Source: Streptomyces sp. MJM8645 (GTDB lineage: Bacteria; Actinomycetota; Actinomycetes; Streptomycetales; Streptomycetaceae). From it: a stretch of 64,000 bases of DNA. Below the pieces are notes generated by a model that was given only the letters and a program-made list of their open reading frames with translations, made no database searches and was not told the DNA's origin. The stretch lies in NCBI RefSeq assembly GCF_001625365.1, contig NZ_LJJF01000001.1, positions 5,822,501 through 5,886,500 of the forward strand. Direction: 5' to 3'. This document shows, piece by piece, positions 31,680-40,732 of this stretch (its first letter is position 1; the number at the start of each line of letters is the position of its first letter). The position numbers were made by a program, and so were the translations under genes.

Positions 31680-32098
31680 CCCTCTTCGCCGTAGCGGGCC
31701 AGGTAGGCGGCGAAGCGGGCGACGTCCTCGTCGGACCAGTCGGTGAAGCGGGCGGTGAAGGCCAGCCGGCGCTGCTCGTTGGCGTCCTGCAGCAGGGCGA
31801 GCCCGGCCTCGGTGGCGCGCAGGATCTGGCCGCGCTGGTCGTCCGGGTCGGCCTCGCGCCGCAGCAGGCCGAGCTTCTCCAGGGCGGTGACCTGGCGGCT
31901 GACGGTGGACTTGTCGAGCATGAAGTGGGCGGCCACGTCGGCGGCCCGGCAGCCGCCGCGCTCGGTGATCAGGTCGAGGATGCTGTAGGTGACCAGGGAG
32001 AGGTCGGGGTGCAGCTGGGAGGCCTTGTGCCGGGCGCGCCGGGCGAAGGCGGTCAGCTCGCGCTGGATGGCGTCGATGGACGACTGGCGGCCGGGCAC
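31676..32098 (-). CDS. MarR-family transcriptional regulator
   Basis: 140 aa from GTG 32098, 11 nt after GAGGAGG. MarR layout: IDAIQRELTAFARRARHKAS, SLVTYSILDLITERGGCRAA, DVAAHFMLDKSTVSRQVTAL (recognition helix), EKLGLLRREADPDDQRGQIL (wing with Asp-Arg) and a C-terminal dimer helix. The promoter contains TATAGT inside a GTTGCA-CTA-TACAAC dyad (32124-32138), so autorepression is likely. Ligand and other targets are unknown. Confidence 0.9.
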   Translation of the reverse strand: MPGRQSSIDAIQRELTAFARRARHKASQLHPDLSLVTYSILDLITERGGCRAADVAAHFMLDKSTVSRQVTALEKLGLLRREADPDDQRGQILRATEAGLALLQDANEQRRLAFTARFTDWSDEDVARFAAYLARYGEEG

Positions 32099-32123
32099 GG
32101 GCGTTCCTACCTCCTCGATATTT

Positions 32124-32138
32124 GTTGCACTATACAAC
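32124..32138. promoter_or_regulatory. candidate MarR operator overlapping its -10 box
   Basis: 15-bp dyad GTTGCA-CTA-TACAAC (one mismatch), 26 bp upstream of the MarR start. On the - strand it contains TATAGT, a plausible -10. The site also contains the stop codon (32130-32132) of the upstream M48 protease gene. Confidence 0.65.
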
Positions 32139-33362
32139 GGAATCCCCCGGGTCCGCGCGCCGCTCCGGGCCTCCCTGCCCCTGAGTGGCCTGCCAGGCGC
32201 GGGCGGCGGCAATCCGGCGGGTCGCACTCGGGTGAGTGGCGAACAGTAGCTCAAGCGCCCTCGGCGGGTCGACATCGGAGACGTTCGCCAACGCCAGTCT
32301 GCGTTGCATCGCGACGAACTGCTCGGCGTCCGACGTCAGTTCGAGTGCGTGTCGGTCCGCCCTGGCCTCGATCCGGCGGCTCACCGCGCACTGGGCCGGC
32401 CCCGACAGCGCCCCCAGCAGCGCCGCGCACGCCGCCAGCAGCGGCAGCGCCCGCGGATCGGCCGCATCCGCCGCCCCCGCCGCCGACAGCAGCGGCTGCC
32501 AGGCGCCCAGCACCCCCAGCACGGCCACGGCCGCGGCCGCGCCCACTGCGCCCAGCAAGGTGCCGAACGGCACGTCCCGGTGCTTCACGTGGCCCAGCTC
32601 GTGCGCCACCACCAGTTCCACCTCGCGCGGCGTGGCCGTCGACAGCAGCGTGTCGTACGCGACGATCCGGCGGGTCGCGCCCAGCCCCGACACATACGCG
32701 TTGAGCGCGGTGGTCCGCCGCGAGGCGTCCGCCACCAGGACGTCCCGCACCCGTACGCCGTCCCGCTCGGCCAGCGCCAGCAGGGCGCTGCGCAGCGGGC
32801 CCGGCGGCATCGGAGTGAAGCGGTTGAACACCGGCTCGATCAGTAGCGGGTGCAGGAAGGACAGCGCCGCCGTCAGCACCGCCGCCGCGCCCGCCGCCGG
32901 CAGCCACCAGTGCCGCGGCGACCAGGCGGTCAGCGCGAACAGCCCGAGCGCGAGCGGAAGGACCAGCACGAGGGCCAGCCCCAGGCCGCGCAGCGCGTCC
33001 ACCGCCCAGCCGGCCCAGCCCTGCGTCACCAGCCCGTACCGGGCCCGGACCGCCCGCAGCCGGGCGCCGAACGGCAGCTGCAACGCCTGGCCGAGCACCA
33101 TCAGGGCCGCCGCGCCCGCCAGCACCCCGGCCGTCCGGGAGCCGCCGAACCAGCCGCCGACGGCCGAGACCAGGCCGGCGCCGGCCGGGGTCAGGCCGAG
33201 CAACAGGGTGAGCGCCAGGCCCGCCAACCGCCCGCCCAGCGCCCAGGGCAGCTGGGCGCGGCGCAGCGCGCGGCCACGGGCGCGCTCGGCGGGGGTGAAG
33301 TCGACTGGTGGGCGGCCGGCGGGGGCGGGGCCGGCGGAGGCGGTGGTCTCGGTGTCGTCCAT
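32130..33362 (-). CDS. M48 family integral-membrane metallopeptidase
   Basis: 410 aa, ATG 33362. Several N-terminal membrane helices (GRLAGLALTLLLGLTPAGAG, AGVLAGAAALMVLGQALQL, LGLALVLVLPLALGLFALT, LPAAGAAAVLTAALSFLHPL) precede the catalytic domain: PVFNRFTPMPPGPLRSALLA, DASRRTTALNAYVSGLGATR, zinc motif VVAHELGHVKHRDV, then a third ligand Glu in RRIEARADRHALELTSD. This is the CAAX-protease (Ste24-like) group and should cleave membrane or secreted peptides. Same strand as the MarR gene behind it, whose promoter lies in its last codons. Confidence 0.92.
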   Translation of the reverse strand: MDDTETTASAGPAPAGRPPVDFTPAERARGRALRRAQLPWALGGRLAGLALTLLLGLTPAGAGLVSAVGGWFGGSRTAGVLAGAAALMVLGQALQLPFGARLRAVRARYGLVTQGWAGWAVDALRGLGLALVLVLPLALGLFALTAWSPRHWWLPAAGAAAVLTAALSFLHPLLIEPVFNRFTPMPPGPLRSALLALAERDGVRVRDVLVADASRRTTALNAYVSGLGATRRIVAYDTLLSTATPREVELVVAHELGHVKHRDVPFGTLLGAVGAAAAVAVLGVLGAWQPLLSAAGAADAADPRALPLLAACAALLGALSGPAQCAVSRRIEARADRHALELTSDAEQFVAMQRRLALANVSDVDPPRALELLFATHPSATRRIAAARAWQATQGQGGPERRADPGDSVV

Positions 33363-33496
33363 GGGGTGGGTGCGGCTCCGGGCTCTGGCGGACGGGGGCG
33401 GGTGGGGCGGTTCAGCATCTCCTACCGCGCCGGGGCGGCGCTCAGTCCTCGGCGCCCGGTGCTCCAGCCGTTGGTGTTCGGCCCGCCGGCGCTGCG

Positions 33497-33546
33497 CTCG
33501 GAATCCGGTGTCGTGCTCGGAATGAAGCCGGTGTTGTGCTCGGAAT
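33497..33546. repeat. three CTCGGAAT repeats upstream of capA-like gene
   Basis: CTCGGAAT occurs at 33497, 33516 and 33539 (19- and 23-bp spacing), embedded in longer similar sequence (CCGGTGTYGTGCTCGGAATG for the last two). It ends 80 bp upstream of the lipoprotein start. Possible regulator site; no family known to me. Confidence 0.4.
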
Positions 33547-33625
33547 GTTGCGGAACCGAGGCGGATGGGTGCGGAAGCCGTGCCGTAGGCTGACCGCTTC
33601 TGGATCGACCCGGGGGGAACCACTC

Positions 33626-34804
33626 ATGCGCCGTGCCGCGGCCGCCGTCGCGCTGTTCGTCGGCCTGACCGCCATAGCCGCCTGCGGGCCCGACGACCCC
33701 GCCCCGGCGCCGGCCGCCGCGCCCGGTTCGACTGCGGCCGCCTCCGGCGGGGCGGCGGGCACGCCCACCAGCCCGGGCGCGACGCCCTCCGGAACCGCCG
33801 CCGGGAAGAACGCCGCGCCCCGGCCCGACGGCAGCATCACCGTCGCGTTCGCCGGAGACGTCCACTTCGAGGGCCGCACCGAGGCCCGGCTCGCCGTCCA
33901 GCCGCCCGAGCAGGCCCTCGGCCCGCTCTCCCGGACGCTCGCCGACGCCGACCTGTCCGTCCTCAACCTGGAGACGGCGATCACCGGGCGCGGCGCCCCC
34001 GAGCCGAAGACCTACACCTTCCGCACCTCGCCCAAGGCGCTCTCGGCGCTCAAGGACTCCGGCGTCGACGTCGTCTCCATGGCCAACAACCACGCCGTCG
34101 ACTTCGGCGCCGACGGCCTCACCGACACCCTCGCCGCCAAGGACTCCTCGCCGATCCCGGTCGTCGGCGTCGGCCGCAACGCCAAGGAGGCGTACGCCCC
34201 GTACGTCACCACCGTGCGCGGCGTGAAGGTCGCCGTCGTCGCCGCCAGCCAGGTCGAGGACCTCACCAACCAGAAGTGGCGGGCCGGCGCCAACAAGCCG
34301 GGCATCGCCTCCGCGCTGGACGTCCCCGCGCTGGTCAAGGCGGTCGAGGCGGCCAAGCAGCAGGCACCCGTCGTCCTCGTCTACCTGCACTGGGGCGACG
34401 AGGGCAAGGCCTGCCCCACCGGCCCGCAGACCGCCATCGCCAAGAAGCTCGCCACCGCCGGCGCCACCGCCGTGGTCGGCACCCACGCCCACACCATGGT
34501 CGGCTCGGGCATGCTCGGCAACACGTACATCGGCTACGGCTTCGGCAACTTCCTCTGGTACGGCACCTCCAACTACGCCTTCTCCAACGAGACCGGCGTC
34601 ACCACCCTCACCCTCACCCGCGACGGCAAGGTCACCGGCGAGGCCTTCGCCCCGGCGACCATCGACGACAAGGGCGTCCCCGTCCCGGTCGCCGGCGCCA
34701 CCGCCGAGGCGGCCCGCAAGCGCCGCGACGCCCTCCGGGGCTGCACCGGCCTCGCCCCGGCCCCGTCGGCTCCGTCGGCTCCGGCGACCGGCGCGACGGG
34801 CTGA
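33626..34804 (+). CDS. CapA-family lipoprotein (poly-gamma-glutamate-type metallophosphatase)
   Basis: 392 aa, ATG 33626, with GGGGGGAAC upstream. Lipoprotein signal: MRRAAAAVALFVGLTAIAAC, with the lipobox Cys at 20. A Pro/Ala/Gly linker leads to the CapA domain: ITVAFAGDVHFEGRTEARLA (metal Asp-x-His), LSVLNLETAITGRGAPEPK, VDVVSMANNHAVDFGADGL, VYLHWGDEGKACPTGPQTAI, VVGTHAHTMVGSGMLGNTYI and GYGFGNFLWYGTSNY. CapA proteins share the calcineurin-like fold and are linked to capsule/poly-gamma-glutamate handling; in streptomycetes the substrate is unknown. A hairpin follows. Confidence 0.92.
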   Translation: MRRAAAAVALFVGLTAIAACGPDDPAPAPAAAPGSTAAASGGAAGTPTSPGATPSGTAAGKNAAPRPDGSITVAFAGDVHFEGRTEARLAVQPPEQALGPLSRTLADADLSVLNLETAITGRGAPEPKTYTFRTSPKALSALKDSGVDVVSMANNHAVDFGADGLTDTLAAKDSSPIPVVGVGRNAKEAYAPYVTTVRGVKVAVVAASQVEDLTNQKWRAGANKPGIASALDVPALVKAVEAAKQQAPVVLVYLHWGDEGKACPTGPQTAIAKKLATAGATAVVGTHAHTMVGSGMLGNTYIGYGFGNFLWYGTSNYAFSNETGVTTLTLTRDGKVTGEAFAPATIDDKGVPVPVAGATAEAARKRRDALRGCTGLAPAPSAPSAPATGATG

Positions 34805-34836
34805 GTCGTTTCCGGGGGCCCGTGGCCCTCTCGTGA

Positions 34837-34868
34837 GCGACCGGGAGCCGCCATCAGCTCCCGGTCGC
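34837..34868. terminator. hairpin terminator after the CapA-like gene
   Basis: Perfect 12-bp stem GCGACCGGGAGC (34837-34848 against 34857-34868) with an 8-nt loop, 33 bp after the stop codon. Confidence 0.75.
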
Positions 34869-35053
34869 CGTCCGGCAGTTCGCCGCCCTCCAGCCGCCGC
34901 GGCACCGCGGCCGTGGGAGGTTCGGTCCACGGTCTCGGCGAGACGAAACGTCTCGTACTGGCGCGTCCGAAAGCGGTGGCGATCGGGCCGGAGTCGAGGG
35001 GGCGGCGGTGAGTTGACGACTGCACAGGACATCGGCGCAGCCGAACATATGTG

Positions 35054-35072
35054 TTAGGTTAGGCTTACCTAA
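35054..35072 (+). promoter_or_regulatory. DmdR/IdeR iron box 1, before dhbA
   Basis: TTAGGTTAGGCTTACCTAA, one base from the perfect 19-bp consensus dyad. It ends 18 bp before the dhbA start, over the promoter. Under iron sufficiency DmdR1-type repressors bind this site and block the operon. Confidence 0.92.
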
Positions 35073-35090
35073 TATTGCTGGTCGGAGGGG

Positions 35091-35876
35091 ATGTCCGTGC
35101 AAAAGTCCGAATTCGCCGGTGCCGTCGCGATGGTCACCGGGGCCGGGCAGGGCATCGGTGCGGCCGTGGCCCGGGCGCTCGTCGCCGAGGGGGCCGTCGT
35201 CGCCGCGGTGGACCGCAACCCCGGCCCGCTCGCCGCCCTCGCGGCGGAGTCGCCCGCCGTGCACCCGTACGTCCTGGACGTCGCCGACGGCCGGGCGGTG
35301 GACGACACGGTCGACCTGATCGAGCGCCAACTCGGGCCGATCGCCGCACTGGTGAACGTCGCCGGGATCCTGCGCACCGCACCCGTCGTCGAACTCACCG
35401 ACCAGGACTGGGCGGAGACCTTCGCGGTCAACACCACCGGCGTCTTCCACACCGGCCGCGCGGTCGGCCGCCGGATGGCCGACCGCGGCCGCGGCGCCGT
35501 GGTCACCGTCGGCTCCAACGCCGCCGGGGTGCCGCGCGCCGGCATGGCCGCGTACGCGGCGTCCAAGGCGGCGGCCACCATGTTCACCCGCTGCCTCGGG
35601 CTGGAACTCGCCCGCTCCGGCGTGCGGTGCAACATCGTCTCGCCCGGCTCGACCGACACCGGGATGCAGCGCGCGCTCTGGGGCGAGGACGCCGAGGCCG
35701 CCGAACAGCGGGTCATCGACGGCGACTTGGGCGCCTGGCGGGTCGGCATCCCGCTCGGGCGGATCGCCGCACCCGCCGACATCGCCGAGGCGGTGGTCTT
35801 CCTGGCCTCCGACCGGGCCCGGCACATCACCATGCACGACCTCTACGTCGACGGCGGCGCGACCCTGCGCGCCTGA
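35091..35876 (+). CDS. dhbA: 2,3-dihydro-2,3-dihydroxybenzoate dehydrogenase
   Basis: 261 aa SDR, ATG 35091 with GGAGGGG upstream. Motifs: TGAGQGIGAAVARAL, VDRNPG (NAD-type), NVAGILRTAPVVELT, catalytic Ser in VTVGSNAAGVPRAGM, YAASK, and SPGSTDTGMQRALWGED, which is the sequence characteristic of DhbA/EntA (the STDTxMQ...LW block). It oxidises 2,3-dihydro-DHB to 2,3-dihydroxybenzoate with NAD. First gene after iron box 1; the other DHB genes follow in order. Confidence 0.95.
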   Translation: MSVQKSEFAGAVAMVTGAGQGIGAAVARALVAEGAVVAAVDRNPGPLAALAAESPAVHPYVLDVADGRAVDDTVDLIERQLGPIAALVNVAGILRTAPVVELTDQDWAETFAVNTTGVFHTGRAVGRRMADRGRGAVVTVGSNAAGVPRAGMAAYAASKAAATMFTRCLGLELARSGVRCNIVSPGSTDTGMQRALWGEDAEAAEQRVIDGDLGAWRVGIPLGRIAAPADIAEAVVFLASDRARHITMHDLYVDGGATLRA

Positions 35877-36016
35877 CCGCCGCCCCCACGCCTTCCTCGC
35901 CGCTCCCCTCCGCGCCCCGGGCAACCCCCGGGCGCCGGCCATGCCCTGACCTCCCTCCCCGACCTTCCTCCCTGACGCGCAGACCGTCCAGACCGTCCCA
36001 GACTGGAGACTTCACG

Positions 36017-37287
36017 GTGACCACGGTGCACCACGCCCCCGCCGGGGGTGTCGCCGAGCACGCCGCTCCCGCCCCCACCGCCGCCCCGGCCCCCGCCGGG
36101 CCCGCCGACGCTTCCGCCCCGGGCCCCGACCACGCCGTCATCGGCGCGGCCAGCGGCCTGCTCGGCCAGTACCGGGCCGCGGCCGACGAGGCGTTCTTCG
36201 CCTCGCCGACCCGCACCCTGCTCACCGCCGGGGTGCACGCCCGCGTCCCGCAGGACGATCGCCCGCTGCCCGTCCGGGTCGCCGCGACGCTGGCCGAGGC
36301 CCGTCGCGCCGGGGTCGAACGGCCGCTGGTGGTCGGCGCGGTGGCGTTCGACCACGACAGCCGGGTCGAACTCGCCGTCCCCGAGAGAGTCCGCAGAGCC
36401 GGGGCGCTGCGCGACGACCCGCTGATCGCGCTGCCCGCGCCGCCGGCCGAGCCGGTCGACTGGCAGGTGCGCCCGATCCCCGAGCCGGCCGCGTACGGCG
36501 CGGGCGTCGCGGCGGCCGTCGAGCGGCTGCGCGGCGGCGAGTTGAGCAAGGTCGTGCTGGCCCGCACGTTGGAGCTGAGTGCCGACCGCCCGCTGGACCT
36601 GCCCGCGATCCTCCAGCGGCTGGGCCGCCGCGACCCGGGCGGCTACACCTTCGCCGTCCCCGCCGGCGGCGGGCGGACGCTGATCGGCGCCAGCCCCGAA
36701 CTCCTGGTCTCCCGGCGCGGAACGGCCGTCCTGGCCAACCCGCTGGCCGGCTCGGTGCCGCGCAGCGCCGACCTCGGCGAGGACGTCCGGCGCGCCGCCG
36801 CGCTGCTGGAATCGCCCAAGGACCTGCACGAGCACGCCGTCGTGGTGGACGCGATCCGCGCCGCGCTGGCGCCGTACTGCCGCACCCTGGACGTGCCGGC
36901 GCGGCCGACCCTGGTGCGCACCGCCGCGATGTGGCACCTGGCCACCACCATCACCGGCGAACTGGCCGATCCGGCGGTCTCCGCCCTGGAGTTGGCCACC
37001 GCCATGCACCCGACCCCGGCTGTCTGCGGCACGCCGACGGCCGTCGCCCGGCGGGTGATCGGCGAGGTCGAGCCCTTCGACCGAGGCCTGTACACCGGCA
37101 TGGTCGGCTGGGGTGACGCGGACGGCGACGGCGAGTGGGTCGTCACCATCCGCTGCGCGGAGGCGGACGAGCGGACCCTGCGGGTGTACGCGGGCGCGGG
37201 CGTCGTCGACCGGTCCCGGCCCGAGGACGAACTCGCCGAGACCAGTGCCAAGTTCCGTACCTTCCTGGACGCCGCGGGGGTGTCGCA

Positions 37288-37291
<4 letters not shown>
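36017..37291 (+). CDS. dhbC: isochorismate synthase
   Basis: 424 aa from GTG 36017, 8 nt behind GGAG. The first 40 residues are an Ala/Pro linker. The chorismate-binding fold is recognised by ERLRGGELSKVVLARTLELS, IGASPELLVSRRGTAVLANP, LAGSVPRSAD, ESPKDLHEHAVVVDAIRAAL, MHPTPAVCGTPTAVARRVIG and FDRGLYTGMVGWGDADGDGE. The Glu metal ligands (SPELL and the E of GEVEPFDRG) are present. It makes isochorismate from chorismate, the first step to DHB. Stop overlaps the dhbE start (GTGA). Confidence 0.95.
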
Positions 37292-39003
<1,712 letters not shown>

Positions 39004-39016
39004 AGGAAAGACCACC

Positions 39017-39658
39017 GTGGGCCTGCCCCGCATTCCCTCCTATCCCCTGCCCGCCGCCACCGAACTGCCCGCCAACCGGGTCGAGTGGACGGTCGACCCG
39101 GACCGCGCCGTGCTGCTGGTGCACGACCTGCAGAACCACTTCCTGGACGCCTTCGACGCCGCCGCCGCGCCGGTGCCCGAACTCCTCGGGAACGTCGGCC
39201 GGTTGGCCGAGGCGGCGCGCGCCCACGGCATGCCGGTGCTCTACTCGGCCCAGCCCGGCGGGCAGAGCCCGGCCGAACGCGGCCTCCAGCAGGACTTCTG
39301 GGGCCCGGGCATCCCGGACGACCCGCGCGCGACGGCGATCGCCGACGCCGTCGCCCCCGCATCGGGCGACACGCTGCTCACCAAGTGGAAGTACAGCGCC
39401 TTCGTGCGCACCGACCTGGACCGGCTGCTGCGCGAACAGGGCCGGGACCAGCTGGTGATCACCGGCGTGTACGCGCACATCGGGGTGCAGGCCACCGCCT
39501 GCGACGCCTGGATGCGCGACCTGCCGGCCTTCGTGGTGGCCGACGCGGTCGCCGACTTCGGCCCGGACGAGCACCGCGCGGCGCTGTCCTGGGTGGCCGG
39601 CCGCTGCGGGCAGGTCACCACCACCGACGCCGTCCTCGCGATGCTGGAAGGGAAGTGA
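39017..39658 (+). CDS. dhbB: isochorismatase (stand-alone, without aryl carrier domain)
   Basis: 213 aa from GTG 39017, with GAAGGAAAG upstream. Cysteine-hydrolase-like fold of EntB/DhbB/PhzD: PSYPLPAATELPANRVEWTV, DRAVLLVHDLQNHFLDAF (Asp), VLYSAQPGGQSPAERGLQQD, LTKWKYSAFVRTDLDRLLRE (Lys) and VITGVYAHIGVQATACDAWM. As in EntB the enzyme hydrolyses the vinyl ether of isochorismate to 2,3-dihydro-DHB and pyruvate. EntB and DhbB are about 285-310 aa because they end in a carrier domain; here that domain is a separate overlapping gene. Confidence 0.95.
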   Translation: MGLPRIPSYPLPAATELPANRVEWTVDPDRAVLLVHDLQNHFLDAFDAAAAPVPELLGNVGRLAEAARAHGMPVLYSAQPGGQSPAERGLQQDFWGPGIPDDPRATAIADAVAPASGDTLLTKWKYSAFVRTDLDRLLREQGRDQLVITGVYAHIGVQATACDAWMRDLPAFVVADAVADFGPDEHRAALSWVAGRCGQVTTTDAVLAMLEGK

Positions 39659-39888
39659 CGGGCATGGCCTTCACCGTGGAGCGGATCCGGGCCGAGGTCG
39701 CCGACCTGCTCGGAGAGGACCCGGCGGACGTCCCGCTGGACGAGAACCTGGCCGACTGGGGCCTGGACTCGGTCCGGCTGATGGCGCTCGCCGAGCGCTG
39801 GCGGGCCGAGGGCGCCGAGGTGGCGTTCGTGCAACTGGCCGAGCGCCCGGCCGTCGAGGCCTGGGCCGCACTGCTCGGCGCGGCCTGA
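39655..39888 (+). CDS. aryl carrier protein (ArCP)
   Basis: 77 aa from GTG 39655 (overlaps the isochorismatase stop as GTGA); ATG 39664 is the alternative. Four-helix carrier fold: FTVERIRAEVADLLGEDPAD, then NLADWGLDSVRLMALAERWR with Ser in GLDS as the phosphopantetheine site, then VAFVQLAERPAVEAWAALL. It matches the C-terminal half of EntB. It carries DHB from DhbE to the first condensation domain of the NRPS. Stop and next start overlap as TGATG. Confidence 0.93.
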   Translation: MTGMAFTVERIRAEVADLLGEDPADVPLDENLADWGLDSVRLMALAERWRAEGAEVAFVQLAERPAVEAWAALLGAA

Positions 39889-40646
39889 TGGAGGCCGTGC
39901 TGCTGGAGGCCGGGCCGCAGGCGCCCCCGCGCACGGACCGGGCGGCGAAGTACCCGCCGACCACCGTCGTGGGGCCGGTCGAGGCGCAGGCGGCCCGGAC
40001 CCCGGACGCCCCCGCCGTGCTGCTCGCGGGCGGCGCGGTCGTCACGTACCGGGACCTGAACGCCGCGGCCAACCGGCTGGCGCGCGCCCTGGCCGCGCGC
40101 GGCGCCCGACCGGGGGCGGTGGTCGGTCTGGCGCCGGCCCGCCACCCGGCGCAGCTGCTGACCGCGCTGCTCGCGGTGGCCAAGTCCGGCGCGGCGTACC
40201 TGCCGCTGGACCCGGCGGACGCGCCCGGACGCCGGGAGCGGCTGCTCGCGGAGACCGCGCCGGTCTGCGTGCTGGGGGAGGGGGTGCCGGAGGCGCTGGC
40301 CGGGCTGGACGTGGACGGCGAGCTGGCCACCGACCCGCCCCGGGCGCTCACGCCGCAGCACCTGCTGTGTGTCGGGTACGGCCCGGGCGGGCGCCCGGAC
40401 GCCGTCCGGCTCACCCACGCCGAGGCCGACCGCCGGGTGCGCGAGCTCCAGGCGGCCCACCCGCTCGGCCCGGGCGACCGGGTGCTGCAACTTGGCCTGC
40501 CGCTCTGGGAGTTCCTCTGGCCGCTGCGGACCGGCGCCGCCGTGGTGCTGGCCGACCCGCAGCGGCCGGGCGAGGTCGGGGAGCTGGTGAGGGAGCTGGG
40601 CGTCACGGCGGTGCGGGCGACGCCGGCGGCGCTGCTGGGCGGCTGA
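39888..40646 (+). CDS. truncated NRPS adenylation-domain fragment with degenerate P-loop
   Basis: 252 aa, ATG 39888, coupled to the carrier gene. It covers only the N-terminal half of an adenylation domain (usually over 500 aa): VEAQAARTPDAPAVLLAGGA, VTYRDLNAAANRLARALAAR, KSGAAYLPLDPADAPGRRER. The ATP loop that should read YTSGSTGxPKGV is altered to VGYGPGGRPDAVRLTH: Ser/Thr residues and the Lys are gone. It stops after VTAVRATPAALLGG, before motifs A4-A10. It cannot adenylate on its own. It is an eroding module remnant or an accessory with a different role. The stop codon lies in the left arm of the hairpin at 40638. Confidence 0.75.
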   Translation: MEAVLLEAGPQAPPRTDRAAKYPPTTVVGPVEAQAARTPDAPAVLLAGGAVVTYRDLNAAANRLARALAARGARPGAVVGLAPARHPAQLLTALLAVAKSGAAYLPLDPADAPGRRERLLAETAPVCVLGEGVPEALAGLDVDGELATDPPRALTPQHLLCVGYGPGGRPDAVRLTHAEADRRVRELQAAHPLGPGDRVLQLGLPLWEFLWPLRTGAAVVLADPQRPGEVGELVRELGVTAVRATPAALLGG

Positions 40647-40727
40647 CAGATGACAACATTCAGCGAACAACTTTCAGATAACAGATGATGAAATCTGTTA
40701 TCTGAAAGTTGTCATCTGTCAGCCGCC
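40638..40727. terminator. very long compound hairpin between convergent siderophore genes
   Basis: Outer stem of 17 bp (40638-40654 with 40711-40727) and inner stem of 18 bp (40669-40686 with 40693-40710), both perfect, with loop GATGAA and a single 14-nt bulge on the left side (40655-40668). The right side is continuous, so 35 bp of paired DNA results. The inner part (AACTTTCAGATAACAGAT) is far more AT-rich than the genome around it. It lies between a + stop at 40646 and a - stop at 40733, so it can end both transcripts. Confidence 0.9.
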
Positions 40728-40732
40728 GGCTG

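Noticed and set aside
34833..35057. Open frame of 74 codons on the + strand just before dhbA
   Set aside because: Starts inside the terminator stem of the CapA-like gene, is Arg/Pro-rich and ends inside the iron-box promoter region.
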